A DNA stretch of 64,000 nucleotides, taken from NCBI GenBank assembly GCA_934085585.1, contig CAKOHI010000004.1, positions 55,760 through 119,759 of the forward strand, read 5' to 3'. The notes below the pieces were generated by a model. It did not search any database and was not told the origin of the DNA. It saw only the letters and a program-made list of their open reading frames with translations. The translations under genes were made by a program, and so were the position numbers. This document shows, one piece after another, positions 36,417 through 45,680 of the stretch (positions are counted from its first letter, which is position 1; every line of letters starts with the position of its first letter). This DNA is from an uncultured Bacilli bacterium. GTDB lineage: Bacteria; Bacillota_I; Bacilli_A; RF39; UBA660.

Positions 36417-38966
36417 ATGGTAAAAAAATTAATTTTAGTAGATGGTAATAATTTAATGTTTAGAAGTTATTATGCAACGGCATATACGGGAAATATGATG
36501 AAGAATTCTAAAGGAGTACCTACGAATGCTTTATTTGGATTTGTTTCAATGATAAATAAAATTATATCAGAAGAACAACCTACCTATATGGCTGTTGCTT
36601 TTGATATTGGAAAAAATTTTAGAAAAGAAGAGTATGATTTTTATAAAGAAGGAAGAATTGATACTCCGGAAGAATTAAAAATTCAAATGCCAATAGCTCG
36701 AGATATTTTAGATAAAATGGGTATTAAGCATTTTGAACTTGCTCCGTATGAAGCTGATGATATAGTGGGGACGATTGTTAAAATGACTGAAGAAGATAAA
36801 GATTTTGCTTCTTTAATTGTTTCAAGCGATAAGGATTTACTTCAGTTAATAAGTGATGAAACAGAAGTAAAACTTCTTAAACAATCTGGTTTTATAAGAT
36901 ATAATCATGAATCTTTTGTGGCTGATTATGGTATTGAACCAATTAGAATGATTGATTTAAAAGCTTTAATGGGAGATTCATCTGATAATATTCCCGGAGT
37001 AAAAGGAATTGGTGAAAAAACTGCATTAAAATTATTACAAGAATATGGTAGTTTAGAAAATCTATATTTAAATATTGATAAAATAACTGGTAAAACTAAA
37101 GAAAAATTAGTAAATGATAAAGAAATGGCATTTATTAGTAAAAAAATAGCTACGATTTATAGAGATGTACCTTTACATATTGTGCTTGAAGATTTAAAAT
37201 ATGAAGGAATTAATAATGAAGAATTAATTGATTTGTTTAAGGAATTAGAGTTTTTTTCACTTTTAAAAAATATGGAAGTAAAAAAGAATGAAGAAGTATT
37301 AGATTATCAAGAGATAAGTGATATTGATGAAATAGATGGTGATTTAGCTATAGAAGTGATGCTTGATAATGAAAACTATCATATTGCAAAAATCGTGGGG
37401 ATGGCAATTAGTGATAAAGATAAAAATTATTTTGTAAGAAAAGAAAATGTATGTAAGATACTTGAAAAAATTAAAGATAAAAATATAATTACTTATGATG
37501 CTAAAAAAATAATATGTAATACTAAAATAAAGATAAATTGTGTTGATGATATTATGATTATGGCTTATTTACTAAATTTAAATATCAAAGATGATTTAGC
37601 TTATTTGGCTAATCAAGATAATGAAAATTTTTTGTATTATGAAAATATTAAGAAAAATAAATTTTTAGATATTGAAAAAGAATTAGTTAAAAGAAGTAGA
37701 TTTATATATAATGTAAGGGATGGATATAGAGAAAAAATAAAAGAAAATAATGCTTTAGATTTATATTTAAATATTGAAATGCCTTTGTTATACGTACTTG
37801 CTGATATGGAAATGACTGGTATTAAATGTAATAATGAAGTATTAAAAGAAATGTCTTTAGAACTTGAGGCTAAATTGGATTTATTAACAAATGAAATATA
37901 TAATTTGGCTGGTATGACATTTAATATTGGAAGTCCTAAACAACTCGGAGAAGTATTATTTGAAAAGTTAGAAATAGCTCGGGGTAAGAAAAATAAGACT
38001 GGATATAAGACAGATGTAAAGGTTTTAGAAAAGTTGGTTGATAAACATCCGATTGTGGAAAAAATTCTTGAATATCGAAATTTAGCTAAATTAAAAAGTA
38101 CTTATATTGAAGGATTAGGTAATTATATTTTAAGTGATGGAAAAATTCATACAATTTATAAACAAACTTTAACTAGAACAGGTAGATTATCATCTACAGA
38201 ACCAAACTTACAAAATATTCCGGTACGTGAGGAATTAGGTAGAAAAATAAGAAAAGCATTTTTACCTTGTAATGATGTGTTTTTAAGTGCTGATTATAGT
38301 CAAGTAGAATTACGTGTTATGGCATCTTTATCGAATTGCCCAAGTTTAATTGAAGCTTTTAAAAATGATGAAGATATTCATACTCATGTAGCAAGTGAAG
38401 TGTTCGGAGTGTCTGAAGATGCAGTTACAAAAAATATGCGTAGATGTGCTAAAGCTGTAATTTTTGGGATTATTTATGGTATAAGTGGTTTTGGTTTAGG
38501 AGAAAATTTACATATATCTAAAAAAGATGCTGATTTATTTATAGATAAATTTCATGTTCTTTACCCAGAAGTTAAAGCTTATACAGATAAAAGAATTGAA
38601 GAAGCTAAAACAAAGGGTTATGTTACAACTTTATTTGGAAGAACTAGAATAATTGAAGAAATTAATAATCCTAATTATTTGATACGTCAGATGGGGGAAA
38701 GAATGGCTATGAATACACCGATTCAAGGAACAAGTGCAGATATTATGAAGCTTGCCATGATTAATGTTTATAAAAGATTTAATAAAGAAGGTATTACAAG
38801 TAAAATCTTACTTCAAGTACACGATGAAATAATTGTTGATTGTAAAAATAGTGAACTTGATAAAATAAAGAAAATTGTTAAAGAAGAAATGGAAGGAGTA
38901 TATAAATTAGAAGCACCATTAAAAGTTGAAATAGATACAGGTATTAATTGGTATGAGGCAAAATAA
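36417..38966 (+). CDS. polA: DNA polymerase I
   Basis: Gap-filling and primer-removal polymerase. 849 residues. N-terminal 5' nuclease with LVDGNNLMFRSYY, YEADDIVGTI, SSDKDLLQLI and GDSSDNIPGVKGIGEKTA. The middle 3'-5' exonuclease-like domain is degenerate (DLAIEVML in place of the D-x-E motif), so no proofreading is expected, as in Bacillus. Polymerase motifs A (SADYSQVELRVMA), B (RRCAKAVIFGIIYG; Ile where Asn is usual) and C (LQVHDEII) are present. AAGGTGA precedes the ATG. Overlaps the next gene by one base (TAATG) and heads a repair-flavoured operon with mutM. Confidence 0.95.
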   Translation: MVKKLILVDGNNLMFRSYYATAYTGNMMKNSKGVPTNALFGFVSMINKIISEEQPTYMAVAFDIGKNFRKEEYDFYKEGRIDTPEELKIQMPIARDILDKMGIKHFELAPYEADDIVGTIVKMTEEDKDFASLIVSSDKDLLQLISDETEVKLLKQSGFIRYNHESFVADYGIEPIRMIDLKALMGDSSDNIPGVKGIGEKTALKLLQEYGSLENLYLNIDKITGKTKEKLVNDKEMAFISKKIATIYRDVPLHIVLEDLKYEGINNEELIDLFKELEFFSLLKNMEVKKNEEVLDYQEISDIDEIDGDLAIEVMLDNENYHIAKIVGMAISDKDKNYFVRKENVCKILEKIKDKNIITYDAKKIICNTKIKINCVDDIMIMAYLLNLNIKDDLAYLANQDNENFLYYENIKKNKFLDIEKELVKRSRFIYNVRDGYREKIKENNALDLYLNIEMPLLYVLADMEMTGIKCNNEVLKEMSLELEAKLDLLTNEIYNLAGMTFNIGSPKQLGEVLFEKLEIARGKKNKTGYKTDVKVLEKLVDKHPIVEKILEYRNLAKLKSTYIEGLGNYILSDGKIHTIYKQTLTRTGRLSSTEPNLQNIPVREELGRKIRKAFLPCNDVFLSADYSQVELRVMASLSNCPSLIEAFKNDEDIHTHVASEVFGVSEDAVTKNMRRCAKAVIFGIIYGISGFGLGENLHISKKDADLFIDKFHVLYPEVKAYTDKRIEEAKTKGYVTTLFGRTRIIEEINNPNYLIRQMGERMAMNTPIQGTSADIMKLAMINVYKRFNKEGITSKILLQVHDEIIVDCKNSELDKIKKIVKEEMEGVYKLEAPLKVEIDTGINWYEAK

Positions 38967-39658
38967 TGAAGAAAAAAATAATTGGAATAATTCCAACATT
39001 TAATTTGCATGATATTAATAATGATCCATATCAAGATAGAGCAAGTTTTGTTACAATGTATATTGAAAAAATAAAGGCTTGCGGAGGAATACCTATTGGT
39101 ATACTTGATAAAGATGTTAAAGAATATGCTGATATTTGTGATGCGTATCTTTGGCCTGGCGGGGTAAAAATACGTCATGAATTTTATTATTTGCTTGATG
39201 ATGCAATTAAAAATCATAAAAAAGTTTTAGGAATATGTTTAGGTATGCAATCAATTAATACATATTTTAATATTCTTGAAGATGGTAAAAATTTAGAGAA
39301 TTTAAATTATACTGAAATATATGAACACTATAAAATTAATAATCCTTATTTAAAAAGACTTGAAGATGATTTGGTTCATCGCAAGCTTGTAACTAAAAAT
39401 ATTGACACAATAAATAATGCTAAACATAAAATAGATATTAAAAAAAATAGCGTATTATATGGTATTTATAAAAGTGATCAAATTGATGTTGTAAGTCTTC
39501 ATTCTAGTGTTGTAAATAGAACTACACAAGATATTAAAATTAGTGCAATGTGTGATGATGTTATCGAAGGCGTGGAATATAAAGATTTTATTTTAGGTGT
39601 TCAGTTTCATCCGGAGATTCTTCAGGATAATAAAATATTTGAATGGTTAGTAAAGTGA
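38966..39658 (+). CDS. Class I glutamine amidotransferase-like (peptidase C26)
   Basis: 230 residues resembling gamma-glutamyl-GABA hydrolases. The nucleophile elbow GICLGMQ supplies the Cys, LWPGG is the oxyanion strand, and VQFHPEI holds the His and Glu of the triad. C26 enzymes hydrolyse gamma-glutamyl bonds, for example of GABA conjugates or of peptidoglycan and folate side chains; the substrate here is open. It is coupled to polA and followed by mutM nine bases later. Confidence 0.85.
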   Translation: MKKKIIGIIPTFNLHDINNDPYQDRASFVTMYIEKIKACGGIPIGILDKDVKEYADICDAYLWPGGVKIRHEFYYLLDDAIKNHKKVLGICLGMQSINTYFNILEDGKNLENLNYTEIYEHYKINNPYLKRLEDDLVHRKLVTKNIDTINNAKHKIDIKKNSVLYGIYKSDQIDVVSLHSSVVNRTTQDIKISAMCDDVIEGVEYKDFILGVQFHPEILQDNKIFEWLVK

Positions 39659-39667
39659 GGTTGAATT

Positions 39668-40486
39668 ATGCCAGAAATAGCAGAAGTTGAAACAGTTAGA
39701 AATACTTTAAAGAAAATGATTTTAAATAAAAAAATAGTTGATGTAAAAATTATTTATCCCAAGACTATTGAAAGTGATATAAATGATTTTACAAAGATAT
39801 TAACGGGAAGACAATTTGTGGATATTGATAGAATAGGTAAATGGTTAATGTTTGATTTAGAAGATTATTATTTACTTAGTCATTTAAGGATGGAAGGTAA
39901 ATATTTTGTTAAAAAAAGTAGTGATGAAATTGTTAAACATGAACATATAATTATAACTTTTGAAGATTCTACAGATTTAAGATACCATGATACAAGAAAG
40001 TTTGGAAGAATGAATTTAGTTAAAAAAAGTGATATTGATAAAGTTGAAGCAATAAAAAAACAAGGAATTGAAGCAAATAGTAGAGATTTAAATGGAAATT
40101 ATTTATATGAACATATTCATAATAAGAAAATACCAATAAAAACACTGCTTCTTGATCAAACTATAATAAGTGGGCTTGGTAATATTTATGCAAATGAGGT
40201 TTTATTTGCATCTGGAGTAAATCCATTAAGATTAGGTAGTGAAATTAGTTTAAATGAGTGTGAAAATATTGTTTCTTCTTCAATAAAAATAATAAATGAA
40301 GCTATTAAAAATGGAGGAACAACAATTAAAAGCTATACCTCATCTTTGGGGGTTACAGGTAGATTTCAAAGCCATTTAATGGTTCATAAAAGAGAAAATG
40401 AACCTTGTAAAGTATGTAATACCTTAATATTAAATATAAAAGTCGGAGGAAGAAGTACATATTATTGTCCAAAATGTCAGAAATAG
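39668..40486 (+). CDS. mutM: Formamidopyrimidine-DNA glycosylase
   Basis: Removes 8-oxoguanine and ring-opened purines and nicks the strand. 272 residues beginning MPEIAEVETV, with the catalytic Pro2 and Glu3 and the conserved Glu6. Further marks are the Lys-bearing SHLRMEGKY, HDTRKFGRM, ISGLGNIYANEVLF (helix-two-turn-helix) and the C-terminal zinc finger CKVCN...YYCPKCQK with the R needed for DNA insertion (VGGRSTYYC). Last gene of the polA operon; a hairpin at 40488-40514 followed by TTTTTT probably ends it. Confidence 0.95.
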   Translation: MPEIAEVETVRNTLKKMILNKKIVDVKIIYPKTIESDINDFTKILTGRQFVDIDRIGKWLMFDLEDYYLLSHLRMEGKYFVKKSSDEIVKHEHIIITFEDSTDLRYHDTRKFGRMNLVKKSDIDKVEAIKKQGIEANSRDLNGNYLYEHIHNKKIPIKTLLLDQTIISGLGNIYANEVLFASGVNPLRLGSEISLNECENIVSSSIKIINEAIKNGGTTIKSYTSSLGVTGRFQSHLMVHKRENEPCKVCNTLILNIKVGGRSTYYCPKCQK

Positions 40487-40487
40487 G

Positions 40488-40514
40488 GTGGTGCTTTAGC
40501 ATTATCTTTTTTCT
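40488..40514 (+). terminator. Probable terminator of the polA-mutM operon
   Basis: GGTGGTGC pairs with GCATTATC using three wobbles, followed by TTTTTTC. Confidence 0.5.
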
Positions 40515-40533
40515 AGTAAATTTTAGTGTTTTA

Positions 40534-40542
40534 TGATATAAT
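40534..40542 (+). promoter_or_regulatory. Extended -10 promoter of the MBOAT operon
   Basis: TGATATAAT, 37 bases before the ATG at 40580. Confidence 0.5.
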
Positions 40543-40579
40543 TAATTTACTTAAAAACACATGTGAAGGAGTTTATTTT

Positions 40580-42157
40580 ATGTATGACTTTTTAAATAGA
40601 TATTATAATTTAGTATTTTTAATTGCAATTGTTTTTTATAATTTTTTTCCAAAGAAAATTAAACCATTTTATTTACTTTTTTTTAGTTGGTTATTTTTTG
40701 CTTTAATGAGTAAATGGTTAATAATTTTTTTGCTTCTTACCACTATATCAATTTATATATCGGCATTAGCAATTTCTAAATTGGAAAATAAGAAAAAAGA
40801 TTTAGTTAAAGAAGCTATGGAAGATGATAAAAAGATTATTAAGGATAAATTTAAAAAGAAAAAAAGAGTAGTATTAATTTTATGTATATTATTTAATGTG
40901 GCATTTTTGTTTGTTTTTAAATATTTAAAGTTTTTTACCTTAAATGCCAATTATCTTTTAGATTGTTTTAATGTTGGATATAATTTTAATGTTTTAAAAT
41001 TAATTGCACCGATAGGAATATCATTTTATACACTTCAAGCATTATCGTATCTATTTGATGTATATAATAAAAAACAAGAAGCTGATAGAAATTATTTTAG
41101 AGTAGCTTTGTTTATGTCATTTTTTCCAAGTATTATGGAAGGACCAATTACAAGATATAGCGATACTGCAGATGATTTATATAAGGGTGAAAAAATTACT
41201 TATGAATCTTTGTGTTTTGGACTTCAAAGAATTTTATGGGGATTATTTAAAAAAATAATTATAGCTGATAGATTAAATATTTTAGTTAAAACTGTCTTTA
41301 GTGGTTATGAGTATTTTTCGGGGATAACTATTTTTATCGGAGCTTTATGTTATACGATTATGCTTTATATGGATTTTTCTGGGGCTATGGATGTTGTTTT
41401 AGGAATAGGTGATATTTTTAAAGTTAAAGTTCCAGAGAATTTTAAACAACCATTTTTTAGTAAAAATGTATCAGAATTTTGGACAAGATGGCATATAAGT
41501 TTAGGTACTTGGTTTAGGGATTACATATATTATCCAATTTCATTATCAAAACCTATGAAAAGTTTAACTTTAAAGTTAAAAAAGCATTTAGGTAATCATT
41601 ATGGGCCTTTGATAAGTGGTACATTTGCCCTTTTGGTAGTGTGGTTACTTAATGGTTTATGGCATGGGGCAGGATGGACATATATTTTGTTTGGATTATA
41701 TCATTTTGTTATGATTTCAATTGGTAATATTACTAGACCTGAATTTAATAAACTATATGTTAAACTAAATATTTCAAAGTCAAAAGTATTACATTTTTTA
41801 CAAATTTTGAAAACTTCATTTTTGGTTGTTATCGGAGAACTTATATTTAATTCTAGTACTGTAAATCAAGCTTTTAAAATGATTAAAAAAATATTTACTA
41901 ATTTTAAAGTTAATACTTTGGAATTATCTTCTTTAGGTTTGGATTTTCCTGATTGTATTATACTTATGCTTGCTTTAGTTGTAGTTTTGATAATTGGGTT
42001 AAAAAAAGAACATGGAATTGATGTTAGAGAAAAGTTAGCTCAAAAAAATATTGTAGTTAGATGGATTATTTTATATATATTGATTTTTTCAATTTTAATA
42101 TTCGGTGCTTTTGGGCCAGGTTATGAACCAGTAGATCCGATGTATGCAGATTTTTAA
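40580..42157 (+). CDS. MBOAT O-acyltransferase (DltB/AlgI-like)
   Basis: Multi-span enzyme that moves an acyl group across the membrane onto a wall or exported polysaccharide. 525 residues with about ten spans; PIGISFYTLQALSYLFDVYN, EGPITRYSD, WTRWHISLGTWFRDYIYYPI and the catalytic-His segment LNGLWHGAGWTYILFGLYH are family landmarks. AAGGAG lies eight bases before the ATG. Ten bases ahead of the SGNH-like partner gene, the usual pairing for AlgI-AlgJ or DltB-DltD. No dltA or dltC is near, so an acetylation role is more likely than D-alanylation (inference). Confidence 0.92.
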   Translation: MYDFLNRYYNLVFLIAIVFYNFFPKKIKPFYLLFFSWLFFALMSKWLIIFLLLTTISIYISALAISKLENKKKDLVKEAMEDDKKIIKDKFKKKKRVVLILCILFNVAFLFVFKYLKFFTLNANYLLDCFNVGYNFNVLKLIAPIGISFYTLQALSYLFDVYNKKQEADRNYFRVALFMSFFPSIMEGPITRYSDTADDLYKGEKITYESLCFGLQRILWGLFKKIIIADRLNILVKTVFSGYEYFSGITIFIGALCYTIMLYMDFSGAMDVVLGIGDIFKVKVPENFKQPFFSKNVSEFWTRWHISLGTWFRDYIYYPISLSKPMKSLTLKLKKHLGNHYGPLISGTFALLVVWLLNGLWHGAGWTYILFGLYHFVMISIGNITRPEFNKLYVKLNISKSKVLHFLQILKTSFLVVIGELIFNSSTVNQAFKMIKKIFTNFKVNTLELSSLGLDFPDCIILMLALVVVLIIGLKKEHGIDVREKLAQKNIVVRWIILYILIFSILIFGAFGPGYEPVDPMYADF

Positions 42158-42166
42158 GGAGGAAAT

Positions 42167-43093
42167 ATGAAAAATTTATTAAAAGGTACTTTATTTGTTG
42201 CTATATTTATTTTTCTATATTATGGATTTTCATATTTGCTACTTCCTAAAGAAAATATCAAGGATTTTGGTTTAATTAAAACTGCTCAATATGAAATTTT
42301 AGGGGAAAAGAAAAATTCAATAGATGCAATTGTAATCGGAGATTCATTAGTTTATTCATCTGTAATACCAATGGAAATTTATAAGAATTTTGGTTATACT
42401 GTTTTTGATTGTGCTGAAGCTGCATTTATTTTACCAGATGCTTATGATTATTATAAAGTTGCTTTAGAAAGTCAACATCCAAAAGTTGCGTTGGTGGGAG
42501 CTAATATGTTTTTTAGAAATACTAGAAAAAGAAGATGGTATATTAAATATGAGAGAATGTTTAAAAATATAATGCCTCTTTTAAACTATCATAATAATTG
42601 GAAAAATATTTTATTTTCAGATTATGGAATAATGAGTATTCAAAAAGGATATAAATTAAATAAGAAAATTATTCCAAGTAAACCTAAAAGTTACATGGAA
42701 AAGAATGATAAAGAGTATAAAATGATTGATGAAAATGTTCTATATTTAGAAAAGTTTGTTGAACTAGCTAAAACTTATGATACTAAATTAATTGTAATAG
42801 GTTTTCCTTCACAAGATACTTGGAATTATCAAAAAGATCAGGCTATATTAAATTTAAGTAAAAAATATGATTTTACGTATATTAATTTAAATAATTATGA
42901 TTTAAATATTGATTGGAAATCAGATACCAAGGATAAAGGAGGACATTTAAATTATTATGGAGCTTTAAAAGCATCAAGGTTTGTAGGAAATATATTAAAG
43001 GATACAAATTTATTAGAAGATCATCGTCATGATAAAAATTATAAACTTTGGGATAGAGCATTAGAAAGGTATGAAGAGGAAGTTATAAAATAA
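42167..43093 (+). CDS. SGNH/DltD-like acyltransferase partner
   Basis: 308 residues with one N-terminal span (LLKGTLFVAIFIFLYYGFSYLL) and an extracellular SGNH-hydrolase-like domain: IVIGDSLVYSSVIP carries the nucleophile Ser, and DKGGHLNYYGALKAS gives the Asp and His pair typical of DltD/AlgJ-type proteins. It would take the acyl group from the MBOAT protein and place it on the polymer. Strong site AAGGAGG. Second gene of the operon. Confidence 0.8.
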   Translation: MKNLLKGTLFVAIFIFLYYGFSYLLLPKENIKDFGLIKTAQYEILGEKKNSIDAIVIGDSLVYSSVIPMEIYKNFGYTVFDCAEAAFILPDAYDYYKVALESQHPKVALVGANMFFRNTRKRRWYIKYERMFKNIMPLLNYHNNWKNILFSDYGIMSIQKGYKLNKKIIPSKPKSYMEKNDKEYKMIDENVLYLEKFVELAKTYDTKLIVIGFPSQDTWNYQKDQAILNLSKKYDFTYINLNNYDLNIDWKSDTKDKGGHLNYYGALKASRFVGNILKDTNLLEDHRHDKNYKLWDRALERYEEEVIK

Positions 43094-43108
43094 CAAGGAG
43101 GGTTAAAA

Positions 43109-43588
43109 ATGCAAAATGATTGGCAAGGTTATTTATTAAATGTACAGGGTGTTGTTTGTTTTAGGAGGGTTACAGATAAGTATGGACAAGAGGTTTTTGT
43201 GAAAAAAAACATAAATTATCCATGTGAATTATATATTGAGAAAAGTAAAGTAAATGATAAAACCGGTAATAGTATAGATGTTATTACAGGTCGAATTTTT
43301 TCTATTTTAGAGTGTGGAGATAGTATTATGTTATTTCCAAGCAGTATTTCATTAAATAAAAATAGTTTGGTTGAATTTTCTAGAGTATATGAAAGTGGGT
43401 TATCAATACTAGAAAATAAAGAGCTGTTAGGAGAGTATACGCAAATATCTGAAGATGTTTTAATTAATACTTATTTTTGTGAAAGAATTTGTGATAAATT
43501 AGGAATATCAGAAGTACCTGCTTATATATTAGAAGAAGAAATTAAAAGATTTAGACAAGAGAAAGATACAAAAAGAGTAAGAAAATAA
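43109..43588 (+). CDS. Unknown soluble protein
   Basis: 159 residues, no membrane span, no known motif. The first 60 residues are beta-rich (WQGYLLNVQGVVCFRRVTDKYG), the last part is helical and basic (EEEIKRFRQEKDTKRVRK). AAGGAGG precedes the ATG. It lies 16 bases after the SGNH gene and 16 before the next, so it is in the same operon. Function unknown. Confidence 0.6.
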   Translation: MQNDWQGYLLNVQGVVCFRRVTDKYGQEVFVKKNINYPCELYIEKSKVNDKTGNSIDVITGRIFSILECGDSIMLFPSSISLNKNSLVEFSRVYESGLSILENKELLGEYTQISEDVLINTYFCERICDKLGISEVPAYILEEEIKRFRQEKDTKRVRK

Positions 43589-43604
43589 TTTTATTAAGAA
43601 GGGT

Positions 43605-44537
43605 TTGAAAATAATTGTTATGAATGGTAGTTTAATAAATTTTGATTTAATAAAAAAAATAAATTCTTTTTTTAAAAAATCCAGTAGTTTAAGATTTTTA
43701 GATCCTTATATATTTGATAATATTGATAAATATAAAGAAACTAGTAATTGTTCTTTTAATGATTATTATTTAGAATATATAAAGAGTTTACCTAGATTAA
43801 ATTTTGATAGTGTTGTTAAAATATCTAGAGAAGTATATAAGTTATATGGTAAAGAAAAAGAATTTGATGAAATATTAGAAAAATTAAGAAATAGTTATAG
43901 TATTAATGTTGGTTCATTAAATGAAGCCGATGATAATTGTATAATAAAGGCTTCAGAAAATAGAGTATTGTTATCTGGAACTTATTATGATGTTATATTG
44001 TTATGTCATGAAATAGGGCACAAATTGAGATTTGATAAATCTGTAAATACATCTGATTTAATGGATAGTTTCTTGTTTGAAACTCCATCAATTATTTTTG
44101 AGTTTGCAGCGAATAGTTATTTACGAGATAATTATGGTGTTGATATAAAAGCAGATGAATTAAGAAAAGTACATGTATTAAGTACATTGAGAGAAAATAG
44201 TATAGAGAAAAGTATATTTCAAATTATAATGAATTTATTGAAAGAAAAAAAGTTAACTGCTATAAATTTATATAAAGAATTTATTAAAAATAGTGATATT
44301 GTGCTATCTTTAACTAAAGAAGAAATATCTATTGAAGATTGTGTTGATGAGGCAATATCTTCTTATTCGTATGATGTGGGGTATATATTAAGTAATTATA
44401 TAAATAATAGTGATAATAGAATTCCATTTTTAGATATGATTTTAAAATATAAAGATAAAGGCATTGATGCTTTATTTATTATTGATGAAGAGATTATTAA
44501 ATCTGCATTTGGGTATCAAAAAAATATGAAATATTAG
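43605..44537 (+). CDS. M3-like metalloprotease-type protein
   Basis: 310 residues with VILLCHEIGHKLRF, an HEIGH zinc motif at residues 135-139, followed 27 residues on by LFETPSIIFEFAAN, which resembles the E-x-x-S block holding the third ligand in M3 (oligoendopeptidase F) peptidases. The protein is about half the length of an M3 enzyme. No signal peptide, so probably intracellular. Start uncertain: the TTG at 43605 sits one base after AAGAAGGG, while the next ATG (43620) is 16 bases from it. Part of the MBOAT operon. Confidence 0.6.
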   Translation: MKIIVMNGSLINFDLIKKINSFFKKSSSLRFLDPYIFDNIDKYKETSNCSFNDYYLEYIKSLPRLNFDSVVKISREVYKLYGKEKEFDEILEKLRNSYSINVGSLNEADDNCIIKASENRVLLSGTYYDVILLCHEIGHKLRFDKSVNTSDLMDSFLFETPSIIFEFAANSYLRDNYGVDIKADELRKVHVLSTLRENSIEKSIFQIIMNLLKEKKLTAINLYKEFIKNSDIVLSLTKEEISIEDCVDEAISSYSYDVGYILSNYINNSDNRIPFLDMILKYKDKGIDALFIIDEEIIKSAFGYQKNMKY

Positions 44538-44551
44538 AAAGGATAGCATAA

Positions 44552-45394
44552 ATGAATAAAGAGAATTATGTAAAAGTAACTAAAGCAAAATTAAAAGGCA
44601 AAGCAAAAAAAATTATGTTAAATCAAATTGATAATTATTATGATGCAAAGAATAGCAGTTATGTTTTACAAACTAAATATAAGACGGGAGAAAATGTATT
44701 ACTAAAAAAAGGTACTTTACTTCATGGTACTTATAAAAATATTGAAGGATTAAAAGAAATATTAAAAGATGGTTTGATATCTAGTTGGTTTGTTGATGGC
44801 AGATATTCAAAATATCCAAGTTCTGTTGGAGTATGGAATTTAAAACAAGATTATTTATTAAAAGACTATATTAATTTTTATAGTGGTGGAACAATAGAAT
44901 ATAAAAATTTCGATGGTGAAAAAATAAAAACTTCAGTGGTTTCATATGATGAAATGAAAAATATAATGGATACAATAGATACAGATCTTTGTTTTAGATG
45001 GTATATGGAACAAACTAAAGAAGCAAGATTTATGCCAAGTTTAGCTCAAAATTTTGTGCAAATTGGTATTATATTTGATGGAGATAATGAGTATATAAAA
45101 GAATTATTAAAATATGATATATTAAATCCAGATAATATAAATGATAAAGATGTTAAAGCTTTTGTAAATCCATATTATTACATGAGATTTATTAAAGAAA
45201 GAATTAATAAAGATGATTTTTTCACGGATAGAGAAAGTGCTATTCTTTTTGGAATACCAGCAAATTTTATTGAAGGTATAATTGTGGGTAGAACTTATGA
45301 AAATGATGAAAATATTCTTAAAGAAATAAAAATATTACTACCAAATTCATATATATGTAACCTAGATGGTATAGTAATTGTGGGTAATAAATAA
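44552..45394 (+). CDS. Unknown protein, possible ADP-ribosyltransferase fold
   Basis: 280 residues. LLKKGTLLHGTYKNIEGLKEILKDGLIS (His58-Gly-Thr) is very like the first motif of PARP/Tpt1-type ADP-ribosyltransferases (hHGT...sIl..GL). A later GRYSKYPSSVGVW and ESAILFGIPANFIEGIIVGR could be the following strands. The catalytic residues beyond the HGT motif cannot be assigned, so this is a fold guess. No signal peptide or span. Last gene of the operon, with AAAGGA before the ATG; ileS regulation begins directly after. Confidence 0.45.
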   Translation: MNKENYVKVTKAKLKGKAKKIMLNQIDNYYDAKNSSYVLQTKYKTGENVLLKKGTLLHGTYKNIEGLKEILKDGLISSWFVDGRYSKYPSSVGVWNLKQDYLLKDYINFYSGGTIEYKNFDGEKIKTSVVSYDEMKNIMDTIDTDLCFRWYMEQTKEARFMPSLAQNFVQIGIIFDGDNEYIKELLKYDILNPDNINDKDVKAFVNPYYYMRFIKERINKDDFFTDRESAILFGIPANFIEGIIVGRTYENDENILKEIKILLPNSYICNLDGIVIVGNK

Positions 45395-45412
45395 AATTTG
45401 TTAAGATAAGGC

Positions 45413-45665
45413 TTGACTTAAATAAATATAGTGTATTATAATTAAATCACTTGGAAAGACCGTGAATGGGACAAGTGTAAAAATTGAATTTTAAAGAGAG
45501 TTTTTCAATTTGGTGCGAGAAAAATATTTGAAGATTTTTATATATCACCCAGGAGTTGAGTAATTGAAATCTAGTAAATTACTACGTTAATCGCGTTAAG
45601 ATAATTGAGTAAAATAAAGGATGGTACCGTGCATATGCACTCCTTGGTATCATCTTTTTTTATTG
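45413..45665 (+). promoter_or_regulatory. T-box riboswitch controlling ileS, with its promoter
   Basis: Promoter TTGACT (45413-45418), 18 nt, TATAAT (45437-45442). The leader shows T-box landmarks: AAAGACCGTGAATGGGA at the base of stem I, AGAGAG and GGTGCGAGA in its upper part, a probable specifier ATC (Ile) in TATATCACC, and the T-box AAAGGATGGTACCGTG (45616-45631). The terminator GATGGTACC/GGTATCATC with T run (45620-45660) competes with the T-box antiterminator. Uncharged tRNA-Ile should turn the gene on. Confidence 0.93.
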
Positions 45666-45680
45666 AAGGGAAGGAAGATT

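Noticed and set aside
45621..45680. N-terminal extension of IleRS starting at the ATG at 45621
   Set aside because: That ATG is inside the T-box sequence and the terminator hairpin; the good ribosome site is just before 45681.
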